Assembly (NCBI GenBank): GCA_947169185.1
Contig: CAMVOS010000017.1
Span: forward strand, 1-51,698
Reading direction: 5' to 3'
DNA: 51,698 nt
Source: an uncultured Prevotella sp.
Lineage (GTDB): Bacteria; Bacteroidota; Bacteroidia; Bacteroidales; Bacteroidaceae
Below the pieces are notes generated by a model. The model had not been told where the DNA came from, did no database searches, and saw only the letters and a program-made list of their open reading frames with translations. Of the stretch, positions 20,235 through 28,836 are shown piece by piece. The stretch's first letter is position 1. Each line of letters starts with the position of its first letter. Both the position numbers and the translations under genes were made by a program.

Positions 20235-21532
20235 AGGGCTGCAATCTTTACGAGGTTATCAATTTCTTCCTTAGTACGTTTCTCTGTGACAGCGAAGATG
20301 AATCCATCCTGGCAACGGACACCACCAAGGATGCCAGCCTCGATGAAACGCTGATAGAGAGTATCGGCATCACCATCGTACTTAACATAGAACTCATTGA
20401 AGAAAGGCTTGTCGTAAACCAAAGAGAAACGACCCGTCTTCAACAGTTCGTCGCAGAGGTAATGAGCACCAGCGTAAGAGAGCTCGGCAGCCTCCTTAAG
20501 ACCCTGTCGGCCCATAAGTGAGCAATATATCGTAACAAAGAGTGCCATCAGACTCTGGTTTGAACAGATATTCGATGTGGCCTTCTGACGCCGGATATGC
20601 TGTTCGCGAGCCTGGAGAGTGAGCACGAAAGCACGCTGATCGCGATTATCTTTGGTCATACCCACGATACGGCCTGGCATCTTGCGGATGAGTTTCTCTG
20701 TGCAACACATATAACCCACGTAAGGACCACCGAAGAGCATAGGAATGCCCAAACTCTGACCATCACCCACAGCGATATCTGCTCCCCACTCGCCTGGTGT
20801 CTTCAGTACTGCGAGGTCGGAGGCTACAGAATCGATAATGAAGAGGGCCTTGTGATCATGACATGCATCAGCAAAGCCTGTGAAGTCCTCAACAATACCG
20901 AAGACATTTGGTTGCTGAACCATCACACCAGCAACTCCTTCAAAATTGGCGGCAGACAAATCGGTTACACCATCCTTCAAAGGAAGTGTTTCCAACTCTA
21001 TGCCCTGATGCAGCGCATAGGTATCGAGCACTTCACGAGTCTTTGGATTAAGGCCGGCAGAGACAAGCACCTTATTCTGTTTCTTACCTGCTGCCACAGC
21101 CATCATCATCGCCTCAGCAGCAGCGGTAGTGCCATCGTACATCGAGGCATTTGAGATATCCATACCTGTGAGTTCAGTCATCATGCTCTGATACTCAAAG
21201 ATATAATGGAGCGTGCCCTGAGAGATCTCAGCCTGATACGGGGTATAGGAGGTAAGGAACTCAGAGCGCTGCAACAGCTGGGGGATGACCGACGGCATGT
21301 AGTGGTCGTAGACACCCATGCCGGCAAAGCACATCAGCTGCAGGTTCTGCGAGCCCAGTCTCTCGAAGAGCTGGCGCACCTCCAGCTCGCTCATCTCCGA
21401 TGGCAATTTGTAGTCGTCACGGAAGCGGATGGTTTCAGGAATCTGGGCATACAGGGCGTCGAGGGAATCAACGCCCACCCGCTCCAGCATGGTCTGTAGG
21501 TCGTCCTGATTATGGGGGAAGTATTTATACAT
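20231..21532 (-). CDS. gcvPA: Glycine dehydrogenase (decarboxylating) subunit 1
   Basis: This 433-residue P-protein subunit 1 has the typical start ([25 protein letters not shown]), the early [10 protein letters not shown] segment, [21 protein letters not shown] sequence ([15 protein letters not shown]) and the [18 protein letters not shown] motif. It forms the alpha2beta2 glycine decarboxylase with the subunit encoded next. It lies 47 bp downstream of gcvH; that spacer contains an 8-bp repeat array. The split-P architecture is usual for many anaerobes and Bacteroidetes. Confidence 0.96.
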   Translation of the reverse strand: MYKYFPHNQDDLQTMLERVGVDSLDALYAQIPETIRFRDDYKLPSEMSELEVRQLFERLGSQNLQLMCFAGMGVYDHYMPSVIPQLLQRSEFLTSYTPYQAEISQGTLHYIFEYQSMMTELTGMDISNASMYDGTTAAAEAMMMAVAAGKKQNKVLVSAGLNPKTREVLDTYALHQGIELETLPLKDGVTDLSAANFEGVAGVMVQQPNVFGIVEDFTGFADACHDHKALFIIDSVASDLAVLKTPGEWGADIAVGDGQSLGIPMLFGGPYVGYMCCTEKLIRKMPGRIVGMTKDNRDQRAFVLTLQAREQHIRRQKATSNICSNQSLMALFVTIYCSLMGRQGLKEAAELSYAGAHYLCDELLKTGRFSLVYDKPFFNEFYVKYDGDADTLYQRFIEAGILGGVRCQDGFIFAVTEKRTKEEIDNLVKIAAL

Positions 21533-21540
21533 TATTTTTT

Positions 21541-21576
21541 GATGTTTCGATATTACGATGTTTCGAGATTACGAAT
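21541..21576. repeat. Octamer array in the gcvH-gcvPA spacer
   Basis: A 16-bp block (GATGTTTCGATATTAC, then GATGTTTCGAGATTAC) is tandemly duplicated; each block resolves into two 8-bp units of the type TCGAAACA/TCGTAATA on the minus strand. It fills nearly the whole 47-bp spacer inside the operon. Confidence 0.8.
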
Positions 21577-21579
21577 TAA

Positions 21580-21960
21580 TTACTTCTCACAGAATTGAGC
21601 GTAAGCCTTGGCGTCCATTAGGTTGTCAAGTTCAGCCTTGTCGTTAATCGTTACCTTGATAATCCAGTTGGCATAGGCATCCTGGTTGATGAGTTCGGGC
21701 TGGTCGTCCAAAGCCTCGTTGACCTCGACGACAACGCCTGTCACGGGCGACATCAGATCGCTGGCAGCCTTCACACTTTCGACGGCACCGAACTCCTCGC
21801 CTGCCGTTACCTCGTCGTCCACGTCAGGCATGTCAACATACACCACGTTACCCAGGGCGTTCTGCGCATAGTCCGTAATACCAATGAAACCATATTCACC
21901 TTCTACTCTTACATATTCGTGCGACTCCGAGTAGTAGAGTCCTTCCAATACTTTTGCCAT
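21580..21960 (-). CDS. gcvH: Glycine cleavage system H protein
   Basis: This 126-residue lipoyl carrier has the canonical GITDYAQNALGNVVYVDMPDVDDEV core and the lipoylated lysine in GAVESVKAASDLMSPVTG. It shuttles the aminomethyl intermediate between P-, T- and L-proteins. It lies 5 bp after gcvT. The lipoate ligase encoded at the start of the same operon is the likely enzyme that charges it. Confidence 0.98.
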   Translation of the reverse strand: MAKVLEGLYYSESHEYVRVEGEYGFIGITDYAQNALGNVVYVDMPDVDDEVTAGEEFGAVESVKAASDLMSPVTGVVVEVNEALDDQPELINQDAYANWIIKVTINDKAELDNLMDAKAYAQFCEK

Positions 21961-21965
21961 AATAC

Positions 21966-23048
21966 TTATTTTTTATAGTTTTTGTTATAGAATTGCTTTT
22001 TGACGACTTTGCCAGGGAACACCTTCTTGCGAATCTGAATCTGCACCTCAGTGTCCAACTTGGCGTATGGGGTATCGATGAGTGCCATGCAGACACTCTT
22101 GTCTGTCGAGATGGTGTGGTAGCCCGTAGTCACCTCACCAATGATCTCACCCGCCATATTCAGGACGGGGTAGCCGTGACGGGGTATCGCCTTGTCTGCC
22201 AGTTCGATGCCCACAATCTTCTTGGCAGGGCCATCGGCTTTTTGACGGGCCAGCGCGTCCTTACCGATGAATTCGTCCTTGTCCAGTTTCACGAAGATGC
22301 CCAGACCAGCCATGATGGGCGTGATGTCTGCCGACAGCTCATCTCCATAGAGGGGCAGTCCCACCTCAAAGCGCAGCGTGTCGCGACAGCCCAGTCCGCA
22401 AGGTTTGCAACGACCGGAGGCCACCAGTTTGTCCCAACAGGCATTGATATAGGCGGCATCAGCATAGATTTCGAAGCCGTCCTCGCCCGTGTAACCAGTG
22501 CGTGAAAGAATCACATCACCAATCTGCTTGAAGGTATAGAACGTCAGATCCGATCCGTCAATGCCCAGCACCTCCTTCAACACCTGTTCCGAATCGGGTC
22601 CCTGCACAGCCAGTTCGCCGTACTGGTCGCTCTGATGGTCCAGCGTGACGTCGAAGCCTTTGGCCTGCACCTGTATCCATGCCCAGTCCTTATCAATATT
22701 GGCAGCATTGATAACCAGGAAGAAACGCTGGTCGGCAACCTTGTATACCAGAAGGTCGTCCACCACGCCCCCATCCTCGTAGCACATCATGCCATAGAGA
22801 ATCTTGCCGTCGGGCATGCTCACGACATTGTTGGTGAAAATGTGGTTCACATAGCGCTCAGCATCACTGCCGGTGATGAGCACCTCACCCATGTGGCTCA
22901 CGTCAAAGACACCACAAGTCGTACGTACCGCCTGGTGCTCGTCCACAATGCCCGAATACTGGATGGGCATGTCGAAGCCGCCAAAGGGCGACATCAGGGC
23001 CCCCAAGGCGACGTGTTTGTCATAGAGACAGGTTCTTTTGTTTTCCAT
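21966..23048 (-). CDS. gcvT: Aminomethyltransferase (T-protein)
   Basis: This 360-residue T-protein shows the N-terminal LYDKHVALGALMSPFGGFDMPIQYSGI...VFDVSHMGEV block and the folate-binding GYTGEDGFEIY region. GCRDTLRFEVGLPLYGDEL and the C-terminal GEVTTGYHTISTDKSVCMALI follow. It releases ammonia from the GcvH-bound intermediate and passes the one-carbon unit to tetrahydrofolate. It follows the lipoate ligase gene by 18 bp. Length and motifs are standard. Confidence 0.97.
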   Translation of the reverse strand: MENKRTCLYDKHVALGALMSPFGGFDMPIQYSGIVDEHQAVRTTCGVFDVSHMGEVLITGSDAERYVNHIFTNNVVSMPDGKILYGMMCYEDGGVVDDLLVYKVADQRFFLVINAANIDKDWAWIQVQAKGFDVTLDHQSDQYGELAVQGPDSEQVLKEVLGIDGSDLTFYTFKQIGDVILSRTGYTGEDGFEIYADAAYINACWDKLVASGRCKPCGLGCRDTLRFEVGLPLYGDELSADITPIMAGLGIFVKLDKDEFIGKDALARQKADGPAKKIVGIELADKAIPRHGYPVLNMAGEIIGEVTTGYHTISTDKSVCMALIDTPYAKLDTEVQIQIRKKVFPGKVVKKQFYNKNYKK

Positions 23049-23066
23049 TTCTACTGTATTTGTTCG

Positions 23067-23786
23067 TTATAGTTTATTGATAAAGTCTTTCTGTAGATAC
23101 GCCTGTTCCAACTGTTCTATCTCGCGCACCTGACCGTCCGTCAACACCACCACACCATCGCAGAGCGTCTGGCAAATCAGCGTCTTCACCTCTTCCAGCG
23201 TCATTGCGACATAGTCCTTCAGCAGCGTAATACGCTGGCGGACACTTTGGATGCCCTTCGACTGCAGCTTCTCCTGACTGGGCGTGATGGCCTGCAGCAT
23301 GTGGTCCATATTCGTGTCGTAGAGCAGCGTACCGTGTACGATGTTTCGGCCATCGACATGATAGCACGCCGTTCCGCATACCTTCCTGTCGCCTATCAGC
23401 ACATCGTTATGCTGCGTCCCAACGGCCTCAACGCCCATGCGTCGCAACACCAGCAGCACCATCTGGATAAACTGGTTGAACGCCAGTCCCACGCTGTCAC
23501 CCTGGGAGACGTACGACAGCATCACGTTGTCCTTGTCGGCATACACGCAGCCACCCCCACTTTTCCGACGGTACACCTGGATATCGTGCCGACGACAGTA
23601 GTCCAGATTCACCTCATTCTCCACCAGTTGGTTGCGCCCGAATATCACACTAGGTTCCACCTGCCACATAAAAAAGCATTCATCCTCAGCAACATAGCGG
23701 GCCACATACTCCTCCATAGCCAAATAGAACGACAACCGCTTAGGCCGTCCGTTCTGTATGGTTTCTGGCAGTAAAACATATTTCAT
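23067..23786 (-). CDS. lplA: Lipoate-protein ligase
   Basis: This BPL/LplA-family protein carries VIFGRNQLVENEVNLDYCRRHDIQVYRRKSGGGCVYADKDNV (the lipoate-binding RRxSGGGxVY motif) and the DRKVCGTACYHVDGRNIVHGTLLYD block. It activates free lipoate and attaches it to carrier lysines, here most likely GcvH. I place the start at the ATG opening MKYVLLPE (about 239 residues). The longer reading to 23852 is rejected because a TACATTTG promoter box lies inside it at 23812-23819. It is the first gene of the lplA-gcvT-gcvH-gcvPA-gcvPB-lpd operon, making the complex independent of lipoylation genes elsewhere. Confidence 0.92.
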   Translation of the reverse strand: MKYVLLPETIQNGRPKRLSFYLAMEEYVARYVAEDECFFMWQVEPSVIFGRNQLVENEVNLDYCRRHDIQVYRRKSGGGCVYADKDNVMLSYVSQGDSVGLAFNQFIQMVLLVLRRMGVEAVGTQHNDVLIGDRKVCGTACYHVDGRNIVHGTLLYDTNMDHMLQAITPSQEKLQSKGIQSVRQRITLLKDYVAMTLEEVKTLICQTLCDGVVVLTDGQVREIEQLEQAYLQKDFINKL

Positions 23787-23811
23787 TTTTAGCAGAAGTG
23801 AATATCTTTTG

Positions 23812-23819
23812 CAAATGTA
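23812..23819 (-). promoter_or_regulatory. -7 box (TACATTTG) for the glycine cleavage operon
   Basis: Minus-strand TACATTTGC matches TAnnTTTG and lies 26 bp upstream of the chosen lplA ATG, leaving a leader of roughly 20 nt. That is too short for a glycine riboswitch. Confidence 0.72.
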
Positions 23820-23912
23820 TGAAGAAAATATGTAATATGCAAGCATTTTCATGAAATTATTTTCTCTTAAGAAAAAGGTTAAAAAACATTTGGAAATTTC
23901 TTTTCTTATTCG

Positions 23913-23920
23913 TACCTTTG
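23913..23920 (+). promoter_or_regulatory. Upstream dxs promoter P1 (-7 box TACCTTTG)
   Basis: Exact TACCTTTG with a TTTGG element about 20 bp upstream as a -33 candidate. It overlaps the first ATG (23918) of the longest reading of the dxs frame, so that ATG cannot be translated from this transcript. Confidence 0.65.
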
Positions 23921-23995
23921 CTGAATAATTCAGCGAAAGTACTTACACTCGACAAAAAAAAGAATCATTTCTTTTGTTTTGTGCTCGCTAATTCG

Positions 23996-24003
23996 TACCT
24001 TTG
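23996..24003 (+). promoter_or_regulatory. Downstream dxs promoter P2 (-7 box TACCTTTG)
   Basis: A second exact TACCTTTG followed by CAG lies 83 bp after the first, with TTTTG about 20 bp upstream. Predicted transcripts start near 24010, only about 13 nt before the GTG start of dxs. Both boxes sit in an ATTCGTACCTTTGC context. Confidence 0.75.
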
Positions 24004-24022
24004 CAGTCTAAACAACATTAAT

Positions 24023-25897
24023 GTGAAATTATTAGAGACCATCAAATACCCTGAAGACCTCAGGCGCTTGTCAGAGAACGAACTGCCACAAGTCTGTGCG
24101 GAACTGCGCGAAGACATCGTACAGGAGTTAAGCGTAAACCCAGGTCATCTGGCATCGAGTCTAGGCGTGGCGGAGATTACCGTAGCCTTGCACTATGTCT
24201 ATGACACTCCCGAGGACCGTATCGTCTGGGACGTAGGTCACCAAGCCTATGGGCATAAGATTCTGACTGGGCGTCGCGAACAGTTCTGCACCAACAGAAA
24301 ACTGGGCGGTATCCGCCCATTCCCCTCCCCTCTTGAGAGCGAATACGACACCTTTGCCTGCGGACATGCCTCGAACAGCATCTCGGCAGCTTTAGGTATG
24401 GCGGTAGCAGCCGAACTAGAAGGGAAGAACGACCGCCATGTCGTAGCCGTCATCGGTGACGGTGCGCTGAGTGGCGGGCTGGCCTTCGAGGGTCTGAACA
24501 ATGTATCGTCGAGTCCCAATAACCTGCTGATTATCCTGAATGACAACGACATGTCGATAGACCGCAGTGTGGGTGGCATGCAGAAATACCTGTTGGGACT
24601 GAATACCAACAAGACGTATAATGCCATCAAATTTCGCACGACCCGTTGGCTGCATAGCAAGGGGCTGATGAGCGATGACCGTAAGAAAGGAATCCAGCGC
24701 CTGTCGAACGCCATCAAGAGTGCCATTGCACACCAGCAGAACATCTTCGACGGCATGAATATCCGCTACTTCGGTCCCTTTGACGGACACGACGTGAAGG
24801 AGCTGGTGCGCATCCTACGACAATTAAAGGACATGAAGGGTCCGAAACTGTTACACCTGCACACCCAGAAAGGTCACGGCTATGCCCCTGCAGAGAAGGA
24901 TGTCACGGTATGGCATGCGCCAGGAAAATTCAATCCTGATACAGGCGAGCGCATTGTCGACGACGATCCCACGAAGCCCCAGAAATATCAGGACGTGTTT
25001 GGACATACCCTGCTGGAACTGGCCCGACAGAATCCGAAGATTGTCGGCGTTACCCCTGCCATGCCTAGCGGCTGTTCGATGAATATCATGATGAAGGAAA
25101 TGCCGGAAAGAACCTTCGATGTAGGTATTGCCGAGGGACATGCTGTAACCTTCTCGGGCGGCATGGCGAAGGACGGCCTGCTGCCGTTCTGTAATATCTA
25201 TAGCGCCTTTGCACAGCGTGCCTTCGACCATATCATACATGACGTAGCCCTGCTGAACCTGCATGTTGTGTTTTGCTTCGACCGTGCTGGACTGGTGGGC
25301 GAAGACGGACCAACACACCATGGCGCCTTTGATATGGCTGCGCTGAGACCGATACCTCATCTGACAATCTGCTCACCTATGGACGAGCACGAATTGCGCC
25401 GTCTTATGTATACGGCACAGCTGCCCGACAAGGGACCATTCGTCATCCGCTATCCACGCGGTGGCGGTGAACTGCAGGACTGGCGCTGTCCACTGGAAGA
25501 GGTGACGATTGGTACCGGTCGTAAAATGAAGGACGGCACGGATGTCGCCGTGCTGAGCATTGGTCCTATAGGCAATAACGTGACACGTGTTATAGCCGAG
25601 ATTGGCGATAGCATGAGTGTGGCACACTACGACATGCGATTCCTGAAACCCCTGGACGAGGCTATCCTCGACGAGATTGGTCGTAAGTTCAAGCGCATCA
25701 TTACCGTGGAGAATGGTGTGCGCAAGGGCGGACTGGGCTCGGCTGTGCTTGAATGGATGAACGACCACGGCTATACACCTAAAGTGCAGCGATTGGGACT
25801 GCCTGACAACTTCGTCGAGCACGGTACCGTCAAAGAGTTGCAACACATCGTAGGTATTGACGAAGAAGGCATTAAAAAAGCGATACTGGAAGCATGA
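24023..25897 (+). CDS. dxs: 1-Deoxy-D-xylulose-5-phosphate synthase
   Basis: This thiamine-diphosphate enzyme condenses pyruvate and glyceraldehyde-3-phosphate, the first step of the MEP isoprenoid pathway. Visible motifs are [36 protein letters not shown] (conserved His), the ThDP/Mg motif [16 protein letters not shown]...NDND, and the transketolase-like C-terminal domain with [19 protein letters not shown] choose the GTG opening [16 protein letters not shown], giving 624 residues, normal for the family; the 35 upstream codons overlap two promoter boxes and lack homologous character. It overlaps trkA by 4 bp (ATGA), so an isoprenoid enzyme and a potassium-uptake system share an operon. Confidence 0.95.
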   Translation: MKLLETIKYPEDLRRLSENELPQVCAELREDIVQELSVNPGHLASSLGVAEITVALHYVYDTPEDRIVWDVGHQAYGHKILTGRREQFCTNRKLGGIRPFPSPLESEYDTFACGHASNSISAALGMAVAAELEGKNDRHVVAVIGDGALSGGLAFEGLNNVSSSPNNLLIILNDNDMSIDRSVGGMQKYLLGLNTNKTYNAIKFRTTRWLHSKGLMSDDRKKGIQRLSNAIKSAIAHQQNIFDGMNIRYFGPFDGHDVKELVRILRQLKDMKGPKLLHLHTQKGHGYAPAEKDVTVWHAPGKFNPDTGERIVDDDPTKPQKYQDVFGHTLLELARQNPKIVGVTPAMPSGCSMNIMMKEMPERTFDVGIAEGHAVTFSGGMAKDGLLPFCNIYSAFAQRAFDHIIHDVALLNLHVVFCFDRAGLVGEDGPTHHGAFDMAALRPIPHLTICSPMDEHELRRLMYTAQLPDKGPFVIRYPRGGGELQDWRCPLEEVTIGTGRKMKDGTDVAVLSIGPIGNNVTRVIAEIGDSMSVAHYDMRFLKPLDEAILDEIGRKFKRIITVENGVRKGGLGSAVLEWMNDHGYTPKVQRLGLPDNFVEHGTVKELQHIVGIDEEGIKKAILEA

Positions 25898-27237
25898 AGA
25901 TCATTATTGGCGGTGCAGGAGCCGTAGGAACCTATCTGGCACGTCTATTGTCGAAAGACCATATGGACTGTGTACTGATTGACGAGAGTGCTGAGCGCTT
26001 AGGTGGTCTGGATGGAAAATTTGACATCATGACCGTACAAGGCTCGCCAACCAGCATCCGTGTGCTGAAGGAAGCGGGTGTCGAGAAAGCCGACCTCTTT
26101 GTGGGCGTCACACCCGATGAGAGCCGCAATATGAATGCGTGCACCATCGCCCACGGACTAGGTGCCAAGAAGACTGTAGCACGTATCGACAACTACGAAT
26201 ACCTGTCACCCAACCTGAAGCCTTTCTTTGCCGAGATGGGCATCAACTCCCTAATATACCCCGAAGTGCTCGCCGCTCAGGATATCGTGAACGGACTGAA
26301 GATGTCGTGGGTACGCCAGCGCTGGGATGTGCATGGTGGCGCACTGGTCATGTTAGGCATCAAGTTACGTGACACCTGCCAGATACTGAACCAGCCCCTG
26401 AAGACTCTGTGCGGTCCTGACGACCCCTACCATATCGTAGCCATCAAACGACAGGGCGAGACGCTGATTCCTGGTGGTAACGACGAGCTGAAAGTCAACG
26501 ACCTGGTCTATCTGATGACCACCCGCGAATATATCAACTATATCCGTCAGATATGCGGTAAGGAACATTATGCCGACGTAAAGAATGTCATCATCATGGG
26601 GGGCGGCAAGACGGCAGTACGTGTGGCGCTGACAGCTCCCGACTATATGAATCTGAAGATCATAGAGAACAACGAGGCACGCTGTGAACGTTTGAACGAG
26701 CTTTTGAACGATGTTGACACGATGGTGATACATGGTGACGGACGCGACCTGGGACTGTTGCAGGAAGAAGGTATCCAAACCACACAGGCCTTTGTGGCAC
26801 TAACCGATAATGCTGAAACCAATATCCTAGCTTGTCTGACTGCCAAGCGACTGGGCGTACGCAAGACGGTGGCAATGGTCGAGAACCTGGACTACGTGGA
26901 GATGGCAGAGAGTTTGGACATCGGCACTATTATCAACAAGAAGAATGTCGCTGCCAGCCATATCTACCAGATGATGCTCGATGGGGATGTCAGCAATGTG
27001 CGTAGCCTGATGATGGTCGACTCAGACGTCGCCGAATTCATTGCCGCAGAAGGTTCGAAGGTCACCCGTCGTCTGGTCAAGGACCTAGGACTGCCCTTTG
27101 GTGCAACCATCGGTGGTCTGGTACGTGAAGGACAGGGTATTTTGGTGAATGGTAACACACAGATTTTGCCCGGCGACTCCGTCATGGTGTTCTGCCACGA
27201 GCAGAATCTGAAGAAAATGGAGAAGTTCTTTAAGTAG
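25894..27237 (+). CDS. trkA: Trk potassium-uptake peripheral protein TrkA
   Basis: This 447-residue cytoplasmic gating subunit has two RCK modules. The first opens with [18 protein letters not shown] (Rossmann NAD-binding) and the second with [16 protein letters not shown] near residue 232; each is followed by a TrkA-C subdomain. It binds nucleotide and regulates the TrkH channel encoded next. Its TAG stop overlaps the first unit of a heptamer array that makes up the spacer to trkH. Confidence 0.96.
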   Translation: MKIIIGGAGAVGTYLARLLSKDHMDCVLIDESAERLGGLDGKFDIMTVQGSPTSIRVLKEAGVEKADLFVGVTPDESRNMNACTIAHGLGAKKTVARIDNYEYLSPNLKPFFAEMGINSLIYPEVLAAQDIVNGLKMSWVRQRWDVHGGALVMLGIKLRDTCQILNQPLKTLCGPDDPYHIVAIKRQGETLIPGGNDELKVNDLVYLMTTREYINYIRQICGKEHYADVKNVIIMGGGKTAVRVALTAPDYMNLKIIENNEARCERLNELLNDVDTMVIHGDGRDLGLLQEEGIQTTQAFVALTDNAETNILACLTAKRLGVRKTVAMVENLDYVEMAESLDIGTIINKKNVAASHIYQMMLDGDVSNVRSLMMVDSDVAEFIAAEGSKVTRRLVKDLGLPFGATIGGLVREGQGILVNGNTQILPGDSVMVFCHEQNLKKMEKFFK

Positions 27238-27264
27238 AGGTGAGAGATAAGAGGTGAGAGGTGA
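27237..27264 (+). repeat. Heptamer array (GAGGTGA, 4 units) forming the trkA-trkH spacer
   Basis: GAGGTGA, GAGATAA, GAGGTGA and GAGGTGA run head to tail from the last base of the trkA stop codon to 7 bp before the trkH ATG. The whole intercistronic spacer is therefore repeat. The GAGGTGA units are also the closest thing to a Shine-Dalgarno sequence in the window. Confidence 0.92.
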
Positions 27265-27270
27265 GAAATC

Positions 27271-28731
27271 ATGCTAAACACGGCGCTGATATATAAAATC
27301 TTGGGGTCGCTGCTATTCCTTTTGGGTACGCTGCAAGCCATCTGCGCAGGCATTGCCTTGGGCTATCACGAGGACGATGTCATGTCGTTCCTGATATCCA
27401 CCATCTTTACCTGCTGCTGTGCCTTGGTCCTGAAATATATGGGGCGCAACGCCGACAACAACCTGAGCCGACGCGATTCCTACCTACTGGTCACACTGAC
27501 ATGGTCGGTATTCTCGCTGCTGGGCATGCTGCCATACCTCATTGGCGGCTATATCACCAACATCACCGATGCATATTTTGAGACGATGTCAGGATTCTCG
27601 ACAACGGGAGCCACGCTGATTACCAATGTTGAAGCACTGCCACACGGTATCCTATTCTGGCGCTCACAGACACAATGGATAGGGGCGTTGGGAATCGTGT
27701 TCTTCACCATTGCCATCCTACCATCGATGGTGGGCGGCGGCAGCGTGAAGGTTTTTGCTGCTGAGGCCACAGGACCTATGCGTGAGAAGATGCATCCCCG
27801 TCTGTCAACAACCGCCAAATGGATCTGGAGCGTCTATATCGCGCTAACCATCGCCTGTCTGTTGTGTTACTATGCTGCAGGCATGGACTGGTTCGACAGC
27901 ATCAACTACTCGATGTCGACAACGGCTACAGGCGGCTTCTGTACGCATAACGACAGTACGTCATACTTTAATTCGCCCATAATAGACTATGTGAGCATTG
28001 TGTTCCAATTCTTGGCAGGCATCAACTTCACCCTACTCTATTTCGTGATGTTCAAAGGTCGGCTGCGCATGCTACTGAAGAGCAGCGAGTTCAAGCTGTA
28101 TATCACCCTTATCATCGTGGCCACGCTGTGGATAGGCTACCTTTTGATGACGCGAAACGGCTACGGACTGGAGCATGCCTTCCGCAGCGCCCTGTTCCAT
28201 GTGGTATCGTTTACCACCACGACAGGACTCTTCAACGACGATGCAGCACGTTGGCCGCATATCACGTGGGTGATACTGGGCTGTCTGATGTTCCTGGGTG
28301 CCTGTTCAGGTTCTACGACAGGTGGCTTCAAATGTGTTCGTGGTGTTATGATTCTCAAGGTGCTGCGTAACGAGTTTCGTAAGATTCTACATCCCAATGC
28401 CGTCTTGCCCGTGAAGATTGACGAGCAGCCTGTACCGCAGCAGAAGCTGACGACGCTACTGGCATTCTTTGCCATCAATGTAGGCGTCATCCTGTTGGCT
28501 ACCACCATCATGCTCGTTGCCGACATCGACATCACCAAATCCATCGTCATCGCATTAAGCTGTATCAGTAACGTCGGACCCGACTTATCGATACAGATAG
28601 GTCCTGCCCTAACATGGGGCGAACTGCCTATCTACATCAAGTGGACGTGTTCGTTTCTGATGCTGGTAGGTCGTCTGGAAATCATGTCCGTGCTGGTGCT
28701 GTTCACTCGTGCTTTCTGGAAAGACAACTAA
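27271..28731 (+). CDS. trkH: Trk potassium transporter membrane subunit TrkH
   Basis: This 486-residue integral membrane protein shows four selectivity-filter pore loops: MSGFSTTGATLI, STTATGGFCTHNDS, SFTTTTGLFNDD and SCISNVGPDLS. Hydrophobic helices separate them, and a charged loop holds the RNEFRKILHPNAV segment typical of TrkH/KtrB. It forms the potassium path gated by TrkA. It is the last gene of the dxs-trkA-trkH unit and faces the BspA-like gene convergently. Confidence 0.96.
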   Translation: MLNTALIYKILGSLLFLLGTLQAICAGIALGYHEDDVMSFLISTIFTCCCALVLKYMGRNADNNLSRRDSYLLVTLTWSVFSLLGMLPYLIGGYITNITDAYFETMSGFSTTGATLITNVEALPHGILFWRSQTQWIGALGIVFFTIAILPSMVGGGSVKVFAAEATGPMREKMHPRLSTTAKWIWSVYIALTIACLLCYYAAGMDWFDSINYSMSTTATGGFCTHNDSTSYFNSPIIDYVSIVFQFLAGINFTLLYFVMFKGRLRMLLKSSEFKLYITLIIVATLWIGYLLMTRNGYGLEHAFRSALFHVVSFTTTTGLFNDDAARWPHITWVILGCLMFLGACSGSTTGGFKCVRGVMILKVLRNEFRKILHPNAVLPVKIDEQPVPQQKLTTLLAFFAINVGVILLATTIMLVADIDITKSIVIALSCISNVGPDLSIQIGPALTWGELPIYIKWTCSFLMLVGRLEIMSVLVLFTRAFWKDN

Positions 28732-28774
28732 AGCATAAAGTTCTTTGACCTGAAGGTACAAATGTGGCGTTACA

Positions 28775-28833
28775 TTTACCGGCACTAAAGTCGAACTTTA
28801 GCACCGGTAAACAGAGAGTTTAGTGGCGGTAAA
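28775..28833. repeat. Three-arm inverted repeat between trkH and the BspA-like gene
   Basis: Arm A (TTTACCGGCACTAAA, 28775-28789) is followed by two near reverse complements: B (TTTAGCACCGGTAAA, 28797-28811, two mismatches) and C (TTTAGTGGCGGTAAA, 28819-28833, one mismatch). A can pair with either B or C, giving mutually exclusive hairpins. No T tract follows on either strand, so it is not a classical terminator, although its place between convergent genes fits 3'-end formation. Confidence 0.8.
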
Positions 28834-28836
28834 ATA

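Noticed and set aside
23787..23830. Glycine riboswitch upstream of the gcv operon
   Set aside because: The predicted leader is only about 20 nt, with no aptamer-like structure.
23918..24022. N-terminal 35-codon extension of dxs
   Set aside because: It overlaps two promoter boxes and does not resemble Dxs N-termini.
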